Below the pieces are notes generated by a model. It saw nothing but the letters and a program-made list of their open reading frames with translations. It was not told the origin of the DNA and did not search any database. 64,000 bases of DNA, taken from positions 303,124-367,123 of the forward strand of contig NZ_JAHKRT010000004.1 in NCBI RefSeq assembly GCF_018863195.1, written 5' to 3'. The translations under genes and the position numbers were made by a program. Shown here in pieces: positions 11,155 to 19,314 of the stretch (position 1 is the first letter of the stretch; the number at the start of each line of letters is the position of its first letter). The stretch comes from Sphingomonas quercus (GTDB lineage: Bacteria > Pseudomonadota > Alphaproteobacteria > Sphingomonadales > Sphingomonadaceae).

Positions 11155-12153
11155 TCAGCCCAGCCGGGCGGCGACCAGCGCCTTGAGGTCCGCCTCGGGC
11201 CGGGCGCCATAATGGCTGATCACCTCGGCAGCGGCGACCGCGCCCATGACCAGGCAATCCTCGAGGTTTCGCCCCTCCACATAGCCGGCAAGGAACCCCG
11301 CCGAGAACAGGTCGCCGGCGCCGGTGGTGTCGACGACGCGGTCGATCGGCTCGGCCTTCACCGCGACCCGCTCCTTGCCCTGCACGGCGATCGCGCCGTC
11401 GGCGCCGCGCGTGGTGACGAGCAGCGGCACCCGGGCCGCCGTCCACGCCACCGCCGCCTCGAAATCGTCGACGCCGGCCAGTGCCAGCACCTCCTCCTCA
11501 TTGGCGAAGAGGATGTCGACATCGCCGCGCTCGATCAGGTCGATGAAGTCGGCGCGATGACTGAGGATGCAGAACACCGCCGACACGCCGAGCGCGATCT
11601 TGCGGCCGGCCGCGCGCGCGGCGCGTACGGCGCGCTGCATCGCCGCGCGCGGCTCCAGCGGATCCCACAGATAGCCTTCGAGCAGCAGGATCGAGGCGCT
11701 CGCCACCAGCGCCTCGTCAACCGCCGCCGCCGGCAGATACTGGGCGGCGCCGAGATAGGTGTTCATCGTGCGTTGGCCGTCCGGGGTGACGAGGATCAGG
11801 CAGCGCGCGGTCGGCACGTCGCCACCGGCCAGCGCCGGCATGTCGAAGGCGACGCCCTGGGCGCGAATGTCATGGGCGAACACCTCGCCGAGCTGATCGT
11901 CGGCCACCTGACCGATAAAGGCGCAGCGGCCGCCCAGCGCGGCGAAGCCGGCCAGTGTGTTCGCCGCGGAGCCGCCGCTGATCTCGCGGCCCGCGCCCAT
12001 CCGGGCATAGAGCGCGGTCGCCTGCTCGGCGTCGATCAGCCGCATCGCGCCCTTCTCCAGCCCCTCGGCGGCGAGAAAGGCCTCGTCGGCCTGGGCGAGG
12101 ACGTCGACGATGGCGTTGCCGATCGCGAGAATGTCGAGCGTGGGTTCGGACAA
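11155..12153 (-). CDS. Adenosine kinase, PfkB/ribokinase family
   Basis: The 332-residue kinase phosphorylates adenosine (or a related nucleoside or sugar) with ATP in the cytosol. PfkB hallmarks are present: GGSAANTLAGFAALG near residue 60 and the C-terminal signature VVDTTGAGDLFSAGFLAGY, which holds the catalytic aspartate of GAGD. The opening ILAIGNAIVDVLAQ and the LIDAEQATALY region match the bacterial adenosine-kinase subgroup rather than fructokinases. Other substrates in the family cannot be excluded. It is convergent with the permease gene, and its upstream gap of 123 bases separates it from a divergent small lipoprotein gene. Confidence 0.82.
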   Translation of the reverse strand: MSEPTLDILAIGNAIVDVLAQADEAFLAAEGLEKGAMRLIDAEQATALYARMGAGREISGGSAANTLAGFAALGGRCAFIGQVADDQLGEVFAHDIRAQGVAFDMPALAGGDVPTARCLILVTPDGQRTMNTYLGAAQYLPAAAVDEALVASASILLLEGYLWDPLEPRAAMQRAVRAARAAGRKIALGVSAVFCILSHRADFIDLIERGDVDILFANEEEVLALAGVDDFEAAVAWTAARVPLLVTTRGADGAIAVQGKERVAVKAEPIDRVVDTTGAGDLFSAGFLAGYVEGRNLEDCLVMGAVAAAEVISHYGARPEADLKALVAARLG

Positions 12154-12276
12154 GGTGGAGACTCCCGGGAAAATGGTCGATCCGGCGCCTATACGCGCGG
12201 CAATGGGTGCGCAACCGGCGGCGAAGGTAGCGGGCGCCGGCTTGCCCGCTGCGCCCGTCCATGCTTGGGAAGGGGC

Positions 12277-12660
12277 ATGAAGCTGTTGTGGCGCATCGGC
12301 GGTCTGGCCCTATCCTTCGCCCTCGGTGCCTGCGTGAGCGGGCCGCCGCGCCGTCCCCCGCCCGCCGCTTCCGCCCCCACCCCTGCCCCGACGGGCACGC
12401 CGGCGCCGGTCGTCGGCCTCGATCGGGTGATGGGCCGCACCGCGACCCAACTCGTCCAGCTGTTCGGCAATCCGGAGCAGGATCTGCGGGAGCGCACCGC
12501 GCGGCGCCTCCAGTTCACCGGGGCGTGCGTGCTCGACGCCTATCTTTATCCCCCGCCGCGCGGCGGCGAGGCGGTGGTGACGCATGTCGACGCCCGCCTG
12601 TCCAACGGCGCCAGCACCGATCGCGCGGCCTGCATCGCCGCCCTCGTCAGGCGGCGATAG
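12277..12660 (+). CDS. Small proline-rich lipoprotein, function unknown
   Basis: This 127-residue protein begins with a hydrophobic signal ending in LGAC, a lipobox with the cysteine near residue 19. A proline-rich spacer ([17 protein letters not shown]) follows, and then a compact domain of about 80 residues. That domain has [19 protein letters not shown], which resembles small SmpA/OmlA-like outer-membrane lipoproteins. Two cysteines near the C-terminus may pair in the periplasm. GGGAAGGGG precedes ATG 12277. The last 14 bases overlap the 3' end of queG on the other strand. I recognise no specific function. Confidence 0.72.
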   Translation: MKLLWRIGGLALSFALGACVSGPPRRPPPAASAPTPAPTGTPAPVVGLDRVMGRTATQLVQLFGNPEQDLRERTARRLQFTGACVLDAYLYPPPRGGEAVVTHVDARLSNGASTDRAACIAALVRRR

Positions 12661-13777
12661 CCACGCTCTCCCATTCGGCGCGGACGGCCGGATCCCTCTC
12701 GCCCTCCCGCCGGCGCCCGGCCTCGGCCGCGAAACGCGCCGGGTCGAGCCGTCCGAGCGCCCACACCGCCGCCCCGCGCACCACCGGCGCGGCATCGTCG
12801 AGCAGCGCGACCACCCGTGACACCAGCGCCGCCTCGCCGCCATTGCCGGCGCAGATCAGTGCGTTGCGCACCATCCGGTCGCGCCCGATACGCTTGATCG
12901 GCGAGCCCGCGAACACCTGACGGAAGGCCGCGTCGTCCAGCGCCAGCAGGTCGGCAACCTCCGGCGCGGTCAGCTCGGCACGGGGGGCGAGGGCGAGATG
13001 GGCATGGGCGGCGCTCGCGAACTTGTTCCACGGGCAGACCGCCAGGCAGTCGTCGCAGCCATAGACACGGTTGCCGATCGCGGCGCGAAACTCCGTCGGG
13101 ATGGGCCCCTTATGCTCGATGGTCAGATAGGAGACGCAGCGCCGCGCATCGAGCCGGTAGGGCGCCGGAAACGCATTGGTCGGGCAGGCCGCGAGGCAGG
13201 CGGTACAGCTGCCGCAGTCGCCGCCCGACCGCCCGTCCGCGGGCAGCGCCAGCGTCGTGTAGATCGCGCCGAGGAGCAGCCAGCTGCCATGATCGCGGCT
13301 GACGAGATTGGTGTGCTTGCCCTGCCAGCCGAGCCCGGCCGCCTCGGCCAGCGGCTTTTCCATCACCGGCGCGGTGTCGACGAAGACCTTGAGATCGCCG
13401 CCGGCGCGCGCCACCAGCCAGCGCGCCAGCGCCTTCAGGGCGCGCTTCATCACGTCATGATAATCGGCGCCCTGCGCGTAGACGGAAATGCGCCCGACGC
13501 CACCCTCGTCGGCCAGCGCCAGCGGGCTCGTCGCCGGCGCATAGCTCATGCCGAGCATAATCACCGATCGCGCCTCCGGCCACAGCGCCTGCGGGCTGCC
13601 GCGTCGCTCGGCGGTGGTCTCCATCCAGTCCATCGCGCCATGAGCGCCGGCCTCGAGCCATTGCCGGAGACGCCCGGCGGAAAGCGGGATGGCGCCGTCT
13701 GCCGACGCCACGCGGCACTCGGCAAAGCCGAGCGCGGCCGCTTCCGCCCTGATCGCGGCGGCGAGGTCTCCATCCAT
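12647..13777 (-). CDS. queG: Epoxyqueuosine reductase
   Basis: The 376-residue enzyme carries out the last step of queuosine synthesis, reducing epoxyqueuosine to queuosine in the anticodon of tRNA-Tyr, -His, -Asn and -Asp. Two 4Fe-4S motifs are complete: [16 protein letters not shown] and [14 protein letters not shown]. The cobalamin-binding N-domain includes [11 protein letters not shown] and [13 protein letters not shown]-terminal HEAT-like segment ([20 protein letters not shown]) is intact. ATG 13777 was chosen; an upstream in-frame start at 13810 adds a stretch without similarity. The window also carries gluQ and tRNA-Tyr, a substrate of queuosine modification. Confidence 0.94.
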   Translation of the reverse strand: MDGDLAAAIRAEAAALGFAECRVASADGAIPLSAGRLRQWLEAGAHGAMDWMETTAERRGSPQALWPEARSVIMLGMSYAPATSPLALADEGGVGRISVYAQGADYHDVMKRALKALARWLVARAGGDLKVFVDTAPVMEKPLAEAAGLGWQGKHTNLVSRDHGSWLLLGAIYTTLALPADGRSGGDCGSCTACLAACPTNAFPAPYRLDARRCVSYLTIEHKGPIPTEFRAAIGNRVYGCDDCLAVCPWNKFASAAHAHLALAPRAELTAPEVADLLALDDAAFRQVFAGSPIKRIGRDRMVRNALICAGNGGEAALVSRVVALLDDAAPVVRGAAVWALGRLDPARFAAEAGRRREGERDPAVRAEWESVAIAA

Positions 13778-13861
13778 GGTCACCCCGTCCCTATAGCCCG
13801 CGCCAGTCATTTCCGCGAAAGCTGCAATGCGCTAAACGTCGCATCCCAAGAGGATAAAGCC

Positions 13862-14371
13862 ATGAACTTCACCAGACGCGAGGCGATTTTGGCGGGCGGG
13901 ACGGCGGCGGCCGCGCTCGCACTGTTCGGGGTCGGCGGCCTCTTCGCCGGCGAGGGCGAAGCGGCGCAGGGGAATTTCCCGGTGACCCACAGCGACGCCG
14001 AATGGCGCGCGATGCTGAGCCCGGACGCCTACAATGTGCTGCGCCGCGAGGCGACCGAGCGCGCCGGCACCAGCCCCCTACTCAAGGAGCATCGCGCCGG
14101 CACCTTCGGATGCGCCGGCTGCGCCCAGCCGCTCTTCTCGTCGCGCACCAAGTTCGAGAGCGGCACGGGCTGGCCGAGCTTCTGGAAGCCGCTGCCCAAG
14201 GCCGTGGGCGAAACCCATGACAGGAGCTTCGGCATGGAGCGCACCGCCGTCCATTGCGCCCGCTGCGGCGGGCATCTCGGCCATGTCTTCAACGACGGGC
14301 CGCAGCCGACCGGCCTGCGTTACTGCATGAACGGGGTGGCGCTACGCTTCACGGCCGGCCAGGCGGCGTGA
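13862..14371 (+). CDS. msrB: Exported peptide-methionine (R)-S-oxide reductase
   Basis: The 169-residue enzyme repairs methionine-R-sulfoxide in proteins. A twin-arginine N-terminus (TRREAILAGG) followed by a hydrophobic stretch points to Tat export, so it should act in the periplasm. The MsrB domain has both zinc pairs (CAGC and CARC), the motif GTGWPSFW, the GHVFNDGP loop and the catalytic cysteine in RYCMNGVAL. It lacks an obvious resolving cysteine at the classic site. Its TGA overlaps the GTG of the next gene (GTGA), which suggests translational coupling to the metallophosphoesterase-like protein. Confidence 0.93.
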   Translation: MNFTRREAILAGGTAAAALALFGVGGLFAGEGEAAQGNFPVTHSDAEWRAMLSPDAYNVLRREATERAGTSPLLKEHRAGTFGCAGCAQPLFSSRTKFESGTGWPSFWKPLPKAVGETHDRSFGMERTAVHCARCGGHLGHVFNDGPQPTGLRYCMNGVALRFTAGQAA

Positions 14372-14928
14372 TCCACTGGCCCGCCCGGCCTGCGATCCCG
14401 GCGGGCATGCGCGCCTATGTGCTGACCGGCATCCATGGCGACGCCATGCTGATGGCCGAGCGGATCAACCGTATCGTCGCGGACATGGGCCGGCGGGCGG
14501 AGCTGCCCACCCATCTCATCATCAATGGGGATCTGATCGGCGGTCTCGAAAGCGCCGGGGTGATCCTGCGCGCGATGCGGCTCGACGAGCCCTTCGCGGC
14601 GCTGGCCATCCTGCGCGGGCCGCCGGAGACGGCGCTGCTCGCCGCGCTGGAAGGCGATGACGCCGCCGCCGATCACGTCCCGGACACGCTGGCGGCCGGC
14701 TGGGGCGTCACCCCATGGCGGATGGCCGGGGTGCATGGGCGCGAGCGGGTGGCGCTGCTGCGTGAGGCGGTGCCGCTGACTGTGCATCACTGGCTGCTGC
14801 GTCGCCCGGCGACCGCGCGACTCGGCGGCTATGCGCTGGCCGACGGGCAGCTCCATGCCGGCCATCGCGTGATCCGCGGCGAGATGATCGGGCTGGAGGG
14901 CAATCAGTGCTGGACGGTGAAGGGCTGA
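14368..14928 (+). CDS. Degenerate metallophosphoesterase-like protein (probable pseudoenzyme)
   Basis: The 186-residue protein follows the layout of calcineurin-like (PphA-type) phosphatases but has lost the metal ligands. The usual opening PxIPxGMRxY is present (PAIPAGMRAY). The GDIHG motif has become TGIHG (residues 20-24). GDxxDRG has become GDLIGG (54-59). GNHE has become GPPE (84-87). The later GH pair is still visible in HAGHRVIR. GTG 14368 overlaps the msrB stop and is chosen because the preserved family opening lies only seven residues downstream; an internal ATG at 14407 would cut it. It has no signal peptide. It may be a regulatory or binding protein. Confidence 0.7.
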   Translation: MIHWPARPAIPAGMRAYVLTGIHGDAMLMAERINRIVADMGRRAELPTHLIINGDLIGGLESAGVILRAMRLDEPFAALAILRGPPETALLAALEGDDAAADHVPDTLAAGWGVTPWRMAGVHGRERVALLREAVPLTVHHWLLRRPATARLGGYALADGQLHAGHRVIRGEMIGLEGNQCWTVKG

Positions 14929-14934
14929 AAAGGC

Positions 14935-14970
14935 GGGTGCCGGGTGGCCCCTCGCCGATACCCGGCGCCC
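14935..14970. terminator. Strong hairpin between convergent genes
   Basis: GGGTGCCGGGT pairs with ACCCGGCGCCC (one G-T pair) across a 14-base loop between the stops at 14928 and 15003. No T-tract follows, so it may only stabilise RNA ends. Confidence 0.45.
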
Positions 14971-15002
14971 CGCATCGACAGGGTCAATGACCGCCCGCGG
15001 CC

Positions 15003-15806
15003 TCAGTGCACGAAGCGCGCCACCACATCGCGGTAGGAACGGCTGACCTTCACTTGCGCGCCTGAGTCCAGAACCAGGAAACATTCGCCGTTGGTGTGCG
15101 GCTTCACTTCCTTGACGAGGTCGAGATTGACGATGGTGGAGCGGTGCACCCGCTGGAAACGGCGCGGATCGAGGCGCTTTTCGAGATCCTTCATCGTCTC
15201 GCGCAGGATCAGCGTGTTGTCGCCGGTATAGATGCACATGTAATCGCCGGCGGCGTCGATGCGCTCGATCGTATCGACATCGACGCGGAAGATCTGGCCG
15301 CGATCCTTGATGTTGATAAGCTTCTCGAAGCGGCTGGCCGAATGCTGATCCCCGGATTCGGCGACGATCGCCTCGGCGGCCTCCGGCGCATGCTCGGCGA
15401 GCGCCTCCTTCAGCCGTTCCGCCTCCTCGCTCGATCGCTTGGCGGCGAGCCGCTGGCGGACGCGGTCGAGCGTGTCGGCGAGCCGCTCCTCCTCGACCGG
15501 CTTCAGCAGATAATCCACCGCGTCCGCCTCGAAGGCACGCAGCGCGTGATCCGTATAGGCGGTGACGAAGACGAACAGCGGCGGCTCGACCTCCATCAGC
15601 CCCTGCACCACCGAGAAGCCATCGAAGCCGGGCATCTGGATGTCGAGGAAGACGAGGTCCGGCTTGTTGGTCTTGATCGAGCGGATCGCCTCCCGCCCGT
15701 TGGTGCAGGTGTCGATGATCTCGACATCCTCATGCGCTTCCAGGCGGAGTTGCAGGCCCTGGATGGCCAGCGTCTCATCATCGACGAGGATGGTGCGGAT
15801 GGTCAT
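15003..15806 (-). CDS. LytTR-family response regulator
   Basis: The 267-residue regulator has an N-terminal receiver domain with the acidic pair DDE (residues about 9-11), the phospho-acceptor aspartate in LVFLDIQMPG, and lysine in YLLKPV. A helical linker of about 60 residues is followed by a LytTR DNA-binding domain (RGQIFRVDVDTIERIDAAGD, FQRVHRSTIVNLDLVKEV, VKVSRSYRDVVARF). It overlaps the upstream histidine kinase gene by ATGA, so the two are translated together. Target promoters are unknown. A second such pair lies at 28282-30162. Confidence 0.93.
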   Translation of the reverse strand: MTIRTILVDDETLAIQGLQLRLEAHEDVEIIDTCTNGREAIRSIKTNKPDLVFLDIQMPGFDGFSVVQGLMEVEPPLFVFVTAYTDHALRAFEADAVDYLLKPVEEERLADTLDRVRQRLAAKRSSEEAERLKEALAEHAPEAAEAIVAESGDQHSASRFEKLINIKDRGQIFRVDVDTIERIDAAGDYMCIYTGDNTLILRETMKDLEKRLDPRRFQRVHRSTIVNLDLVKEVKPHTNGECFLVLDSGAQVKVSRSYRDVVARFVH

Positions 15807-16939
15807 GCGGCTTCTCTGGGACTTTCCGTCAAAGGTATCTCGATGGTGACGCCGAAGCCCCCCGCGGCGGTCGCGCGCACGTCGAAACGGTGGTCCGGGC
15901 CATAGGCCTGGGCCAGCCGGTCGCGGATATTGGCCAGTCCAACCCCCGTTGACTGGACATTCCCGCCCCGGCCCGCATCGCTCGGCTGCGACCCACCATA
16001 ACTGGGCGCACTGTTGCCCGGAGGCAACCCCGGGCCCGTATCGGACACGGTGATCCGCACCCAGCCCCCGGCGAGCCGCGCCGAAACCGAGATGTCGGCG
16101 CCTTCTTCCTGGGGGGTGACGGCATATTTGATCGCATTTTCGACCAGAGGCTGCAGCAGCAGCGACGGCAGGCGGGCGCGCTCGACCCGCGGGTCGATCT
16201 CGAAATGGGCGCGCAGCCGCTCCTCGAAGCGCATCTTCTCGATCTCGAGATAGAGTTTCAGCGTCTCCACCTCCTGCGCCAGCGTCACCTCCGCGCTCGG
16301 CTCGTTCACGATGGTGTAGCGCAGGAAGGAGGACAGGCGCGACAGCATCGCATTGGCCCGATCGGTCTGCTTCAACAGCACCAGCGTCGAGATCGAGTTG
16401 AGCGTGTTGAACAGGAAATGCGGGTTGAGCTGGTAGCGCAGCATGGCGAGCTGCGCCGACGAGGCCTGCGTCTCCAGCCGCAGCAGCTGGTGGGATTGCT
16501 GTTCCAGCTGGATGTAGAAATTGATCGCGTAATAGAGCGAAGACCACGCCGCCAGCAGCGCGAAATCGAGCAGGATGGCGCCGAGGAACTGCACGCCCTC
16601 CGGCCGCGAGCCGGGCCGGTAGAAGGTGGCATGGGCCCACACCTCGATCGTCGAGAAGGCGAAGGAGGCCGCGCACAGGATCGCGATCGACACCGTCCAG
16701 GTGATGAACGGCCGCATGTTGATCAGCCGGCGAAAGGAAGCGGCCATCAGGAGCGTCAGCGAATAGCCGGTGGCGGTGGACAGCGCCGACGGCACCACGA
16801 ACAGCCAGCCCATGTTGTTGGCGAGGCCGCCCAGCGAGCGCAGCACGAAATAGCCGCCCCAGCCGAGCGACTGCAGCACCCAGAAGGCCCGGTTCTTGTC
16901 GTCGAAAAAGGGCTTCGACCCGAGGCTCAGCAAAGGCAT
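15803..16939 (-). CDS. LytS-type sensor histidine kinase
   Basis: The roughly 378-residue inner-membrane kinase has four hydrophobic segments in the first 160 residues and no large periplasmic loop. A short coiled coil leads into the His_kinase domain with LNPHFLFNTLNSISTLVLL, where the histidine is the phosphorylation site. The ATPase domain shows LVENAIKYAV and DTGPGLPPGN, then GVGLANIRDRL. ATG 16939 has AGG eight bases upstream; ATG 16951 is an alternative. It partners with the response regulator at 15003, and is divergent from dinB. Confidence 0.92.
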   Translation of the reverse strand: MPLLSLGSKPFFDDKNRAFWVLQSLGWGGYFVLRSLGGLANNMGWLFVVPSALSTATGYSLTLLMAASFRRLINMRPFITWTVSIAILCAASFAFSTIEVWAHATFYRPGSRPEGVQFLGAILLDFALLAAWSSLYYAINFYIQLEQQSHQLLRLETQASSAQLAMLRYQLNPHFLFNTLNSISTLVLLKQTDRANAMLSRLSSFLRYTIVNEPSAEVTLAQEVETLKLYLEIEKMRFEERLRAHFEIDPRVERARLPSLLLQPLVENAIKYAVTPQEEGADISVSARLAGGWVRITVSDTGPGLPPGNSAPSYGGSQPSDAGRGGNVQSTGVGLANIRDRLAQAYGPDHRFDVRATAAGGFGVTIEIPLTESPREAA

Positions 16940-17023
16940 GGTCCGCCTCATAAGTGATTTGCGCGGGCGGCCCAACTGTCTTCCTGTGGCAAGCCGTTTC
17001 GGTTCCTGCTATGTTCCGGGCAC

Positions 17024-18103
17024 ATGGGGCCGCGCAAGATCATCCATGTCGATATGGACGCCTTTTACGCGTCGGTGGAGCAGCGCGACGATCCGTCGCT
17101 GCGCGGCCGCCCGGTGGCGGTCGGCGGATCGCGGGCGCGGGGCGTCGTCGCGGCGGCGAGCTATGAGGCGCGCCGCTTCGGCGTACGTTCGGCGATGCCG
17201 TCGGTGACGGCGCAGCGGCGCTGCCCGGACCTCGTGTTCGTCAAGCCGCGCTTCGAAGTCTATCGCGCCGTGTCGCAGCAGATCCGCGCCATATTCCGCG
17301 ACTATGCGGATGCGGTGGAGCCGCTTTCGCTGGACGAGGCCTATCTCGACGTCAGCCTCGACAAGCGCGGCGTCGGCTCGGCCACCGCCATCGCCGAAGA
17401 AATCCGCGCCCGCATCCGCGAGCAGACCGGCCTCACCGCCTCGGCCGGCGTCTCCTACAACAAGTTCCTCGCCAAGCTCGCCTCCGACCAGAACAAGCCG
17501 GACGGGCTGTGCGTGATCACCCCGGCGAGAGGACCGGCGTTCGTCGCCGCGCTGCCGGTGGCGCGCTTCCACGGCGTCGGACCGCGCACCGCGGAGAAGA
17601 TGGCCCGCCTCGGCATCCACACCGGCGCCGACCTTTGCGCACAGAGCCTCGCCTTCCTCACCGAACAGTTCGGCAAATCCGGCGCCTATTATCACCGCGC
17701 CGCCCATGGCGAGGATGATCGGCCGGTGCGCGCCGATGGCATCCGCAAGTCGCTGGGCGCGGAAACCACCTTCTTCGAGGATATCGCCGAAGAGGCCGGA
17801 TTGCAGAACCGGCTGACCGGCATCATCGAGGAGGTCTGGACGCGCGCCGAAAAGGCGGACGCCCATGCGCGCACCGTCACGCTCAAGCTGAAATATAGCG
17901 ACTTCCGCATCGTCACCCGCGCGCGCAGCTTCGCCGGGCCGGTGGACCGGGCGGGCTTCGAGGCGGTGGGACGCGCCCTGCTCTCCGGCCTGTGCCCGGT
18001 GGAGCGTGGCGTCCGGCTGATCGGGCTCACCCTTTCCGGCTTCGGCGAAGCCGCCGAGGCGGCGCAAATCGGGCTCGACCTGCCTCCGCCTTCCGGGGCA
18101 TGA
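17024..18103 (+). CDS. dinB: DNA polymerase IV (Y family)
   Basis: The 359-residue error-prone polymerase allows synthesis past damaged bases. The catalytic residues lie in HVDMDAFYASVEQRD at the N-terminus and LSLDEAYLDVS about 95 residues on. The thumb helix-hairpin-helix is seen in FHGVGPRTAEKMARLGI, and the little-finger domain follows. The last residues lack a clear beta-clamp motif of the QLxLF type (the tail reads AAQIGLDLPPPSG), although QIGLDL could serve. ATG 17024 directly opens the conserved catalytic strand. It is divergent from the LytS gene. No SOS box was recognised by eye. Confidence 0.93.
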   Translation: MGPRKIIHVDMDAFYASVEQRDDPSLRGRPVAVGGSRARGVVAAASYEARRFGVRSAMPSVTAQRRCPDLVFVKPRFEVYRAVSQQIRAIFRDYADAVEPLSLDEAYLDVSLDKRGVGSATAIAEEIRARIREQTGLTASAGVSYNKFLAKLASDQNKPDGLCVITPARGPAFVAALPVARFHGVGPRTAEKMARLGIHTGADLCAQSLAFLTEQFGKSGAYYHRAAHGEDDRPVRADGIRKSLGAETTFFEDIAEEAGLQNRLTGIIEEVWTRAEKADAHARTVTLKLKYSDFRIVTRARSFAGPVDRAGFEAVGRALLSGLCPVERGVRLIGLTLSGFGEAAEAAQIGLDLPPPSGA

Positions 18104-18142
18104 TGGCCGGATGTGCTTCTTTTCCATGCCGAAGCGGCGCTG

Positions 18143-18607
18143 ATGAGCGTCGCCTTTCGCCGCGAAAGCGATGACGAGCATCTCGAGCCCCGCTTCGAGT
18201 TGCCGATCCCGCCCGGCCCCAATCGCGTCACCCCGCGCGGCCTCGCGCTGATCGAGGGGAAGATCGCGGCGCTGGAGGCGGCGGTTTCAGCCGGCGGCAG
18301 CGAGGAGGAGCTGAAGGCGCTGCGCCGCGACCTGCGCTATTGGCGGACCCGCGGCGCCACCGCCGAACTGATGCCCCCCTTCGCCGGCGAGGAGGCCGAT
18401 TTCGGCGCGCGCGTGCGCTATCGCGACGGCAGGAAGGAGAATGCGGTGACCATCGTCGGCCATGACGAGGCCGAGCCCGCCGCCGGCCGTATCGCCTTCA
18501 CCGCCCCGCTGGCCCGCGCGCTGACCGGCGTGGCGGAAGGCGATCTGGTGCCGTTCGCGGGGCGGACGCTGGAGATATTGGCGGTGGAGCGCGGCGACGT
18601 CGAATAG
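18143..18607 (+). CDS. GreA/GreB-family transcription factor-like protein
   Basis: This 154-residue protein has the Gre layout. A helical N-terminal half (LALIEGKIAALEAAV, ELKALRRDLRYWRTR) can form the coiled coil that enters the RNA polymerase channel. The C-terminal half (DFGARVRYRDGRKENAVTIVG, GRIAFTAPLARALTGVAEGD) matches the Gre C-domain. The coiled-coil tip lacks the plain DxxE pair of cleavage factors, so it may be a Rnk-like or alphaproteobacterial Gre paralogue rather than a true GreA. ATG 18143 begins after a plausible leader, 39 bases past dinB, on the same strand. Confidence 0.72.
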   Translation: MSVAFRRESDDEHLEPRFELPIPPGPNRVTPRGLALIEGKIAALEAAVSAGGSEEELKALRRDLRYWRTRGATAELMPPFAGEEADFGARVRYRDGRKENAVTIVGHDEAEPAAGRIAFTAPLARALTGVAEGDLVPFAGRTLEILAVERGDVE

Positions 18608-18647
18608 GCGCTGGGACTTGGCGGCCTTCCTCGGCTAAGCCGTTGCG

Positions 18648-19289
18648 ATGACCCGCTTCGCCCGCATGGCCGCCGTCGCCCTGCTGCTCCTGCCCGCCGC
18701 GCTCTTCGCCCAGCGCGAGCGGGAGGCTCGGCCCGATCCCTGTGCGGCACGGCCTCAACTCTATATCGCGCCGATGGGGGCGGTGTTTCGCGCGCCGGCC
18801 GACGCGGCCTATCCCTCGGCGATATGGTTCGCCGCCGCCGACGCCGATCGTGACGGGCGGCTGACGCTCGCCGAGTTCCTCGCCGATGCGGAGGCGAGCT
18901 TCGCCCGCTTCGATCTCAATCACGACGGCGAGATCGATCCCACTGAGATGACCGCCTATGAGGGCGACGTCCCCGAGATCAGCCTTTATCAGCGTGGCCA
19001 GCGGCTGCCTGCCAATGGGCGCGAGCGCAAGGAGGCCGCGCGCTATGGCGGCGCGCTCGGCGCCGGCCGCTATGCCCAGCTCAACATCCCGCAGCCGATC
19101 GCGTCGGCCGACCTGGATTTCAATCGCGGCGTGTCGCGCGACGAATGGCGCACCGTCGCCGCCCGGCGTTTCCAGCTGCTCGGGCCGGTGGACGGCGCCC
19201 TCACGCTGGCCGCGCTGAAGCCGACGCCGGCGCAGGAGACGATGCTCCAGTGCGCCGCCGACGCGGCGAAAAAGGCGAAAAAGCGCTGA
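18648..19289 (+). CDS. Exported EF-hand protein
   Basis: The 213-residue protein has a Sec signal peptide (residues 1-22, ending in LFAQ). Two calcium-binding loops are well formed: DADRDGRLTLAEF and DLNHDGEIDPTEM. A third (DLDFNRGVSRDEW) keeps the spacing but is degenerate. Two cysteines lie in the mature part, one near residue 32 and one near the C-terminus. It is likely periplasmic and may sense or buffer calcium. It closes a same-strand run with dinB and the Gre-like gene, but the 40-base gap does not prove an operon. Confidence 0.82.
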   Translation: MTRFARMAAVALLLLPAALFAQREREARPDPCAARPQLYIAPMGAVFRAPADAAYPSAIWFAAADADRDGRLTLAEFLADAEASFARFDLNHDGEIDPTEMTAYEGDVPEISLYQRGQRLPANGRERKEAARYGGALGAGRYAQLNIPQPIASADLDFNRGVSRDEWRTVAARRFQLLGPVDGALTLAALKPTPAQETMLQCAADAAKKAKKR

Positions 19290-19314
19290 TCCGCGCGGAT
19301 CCGCATCGTCCGCC

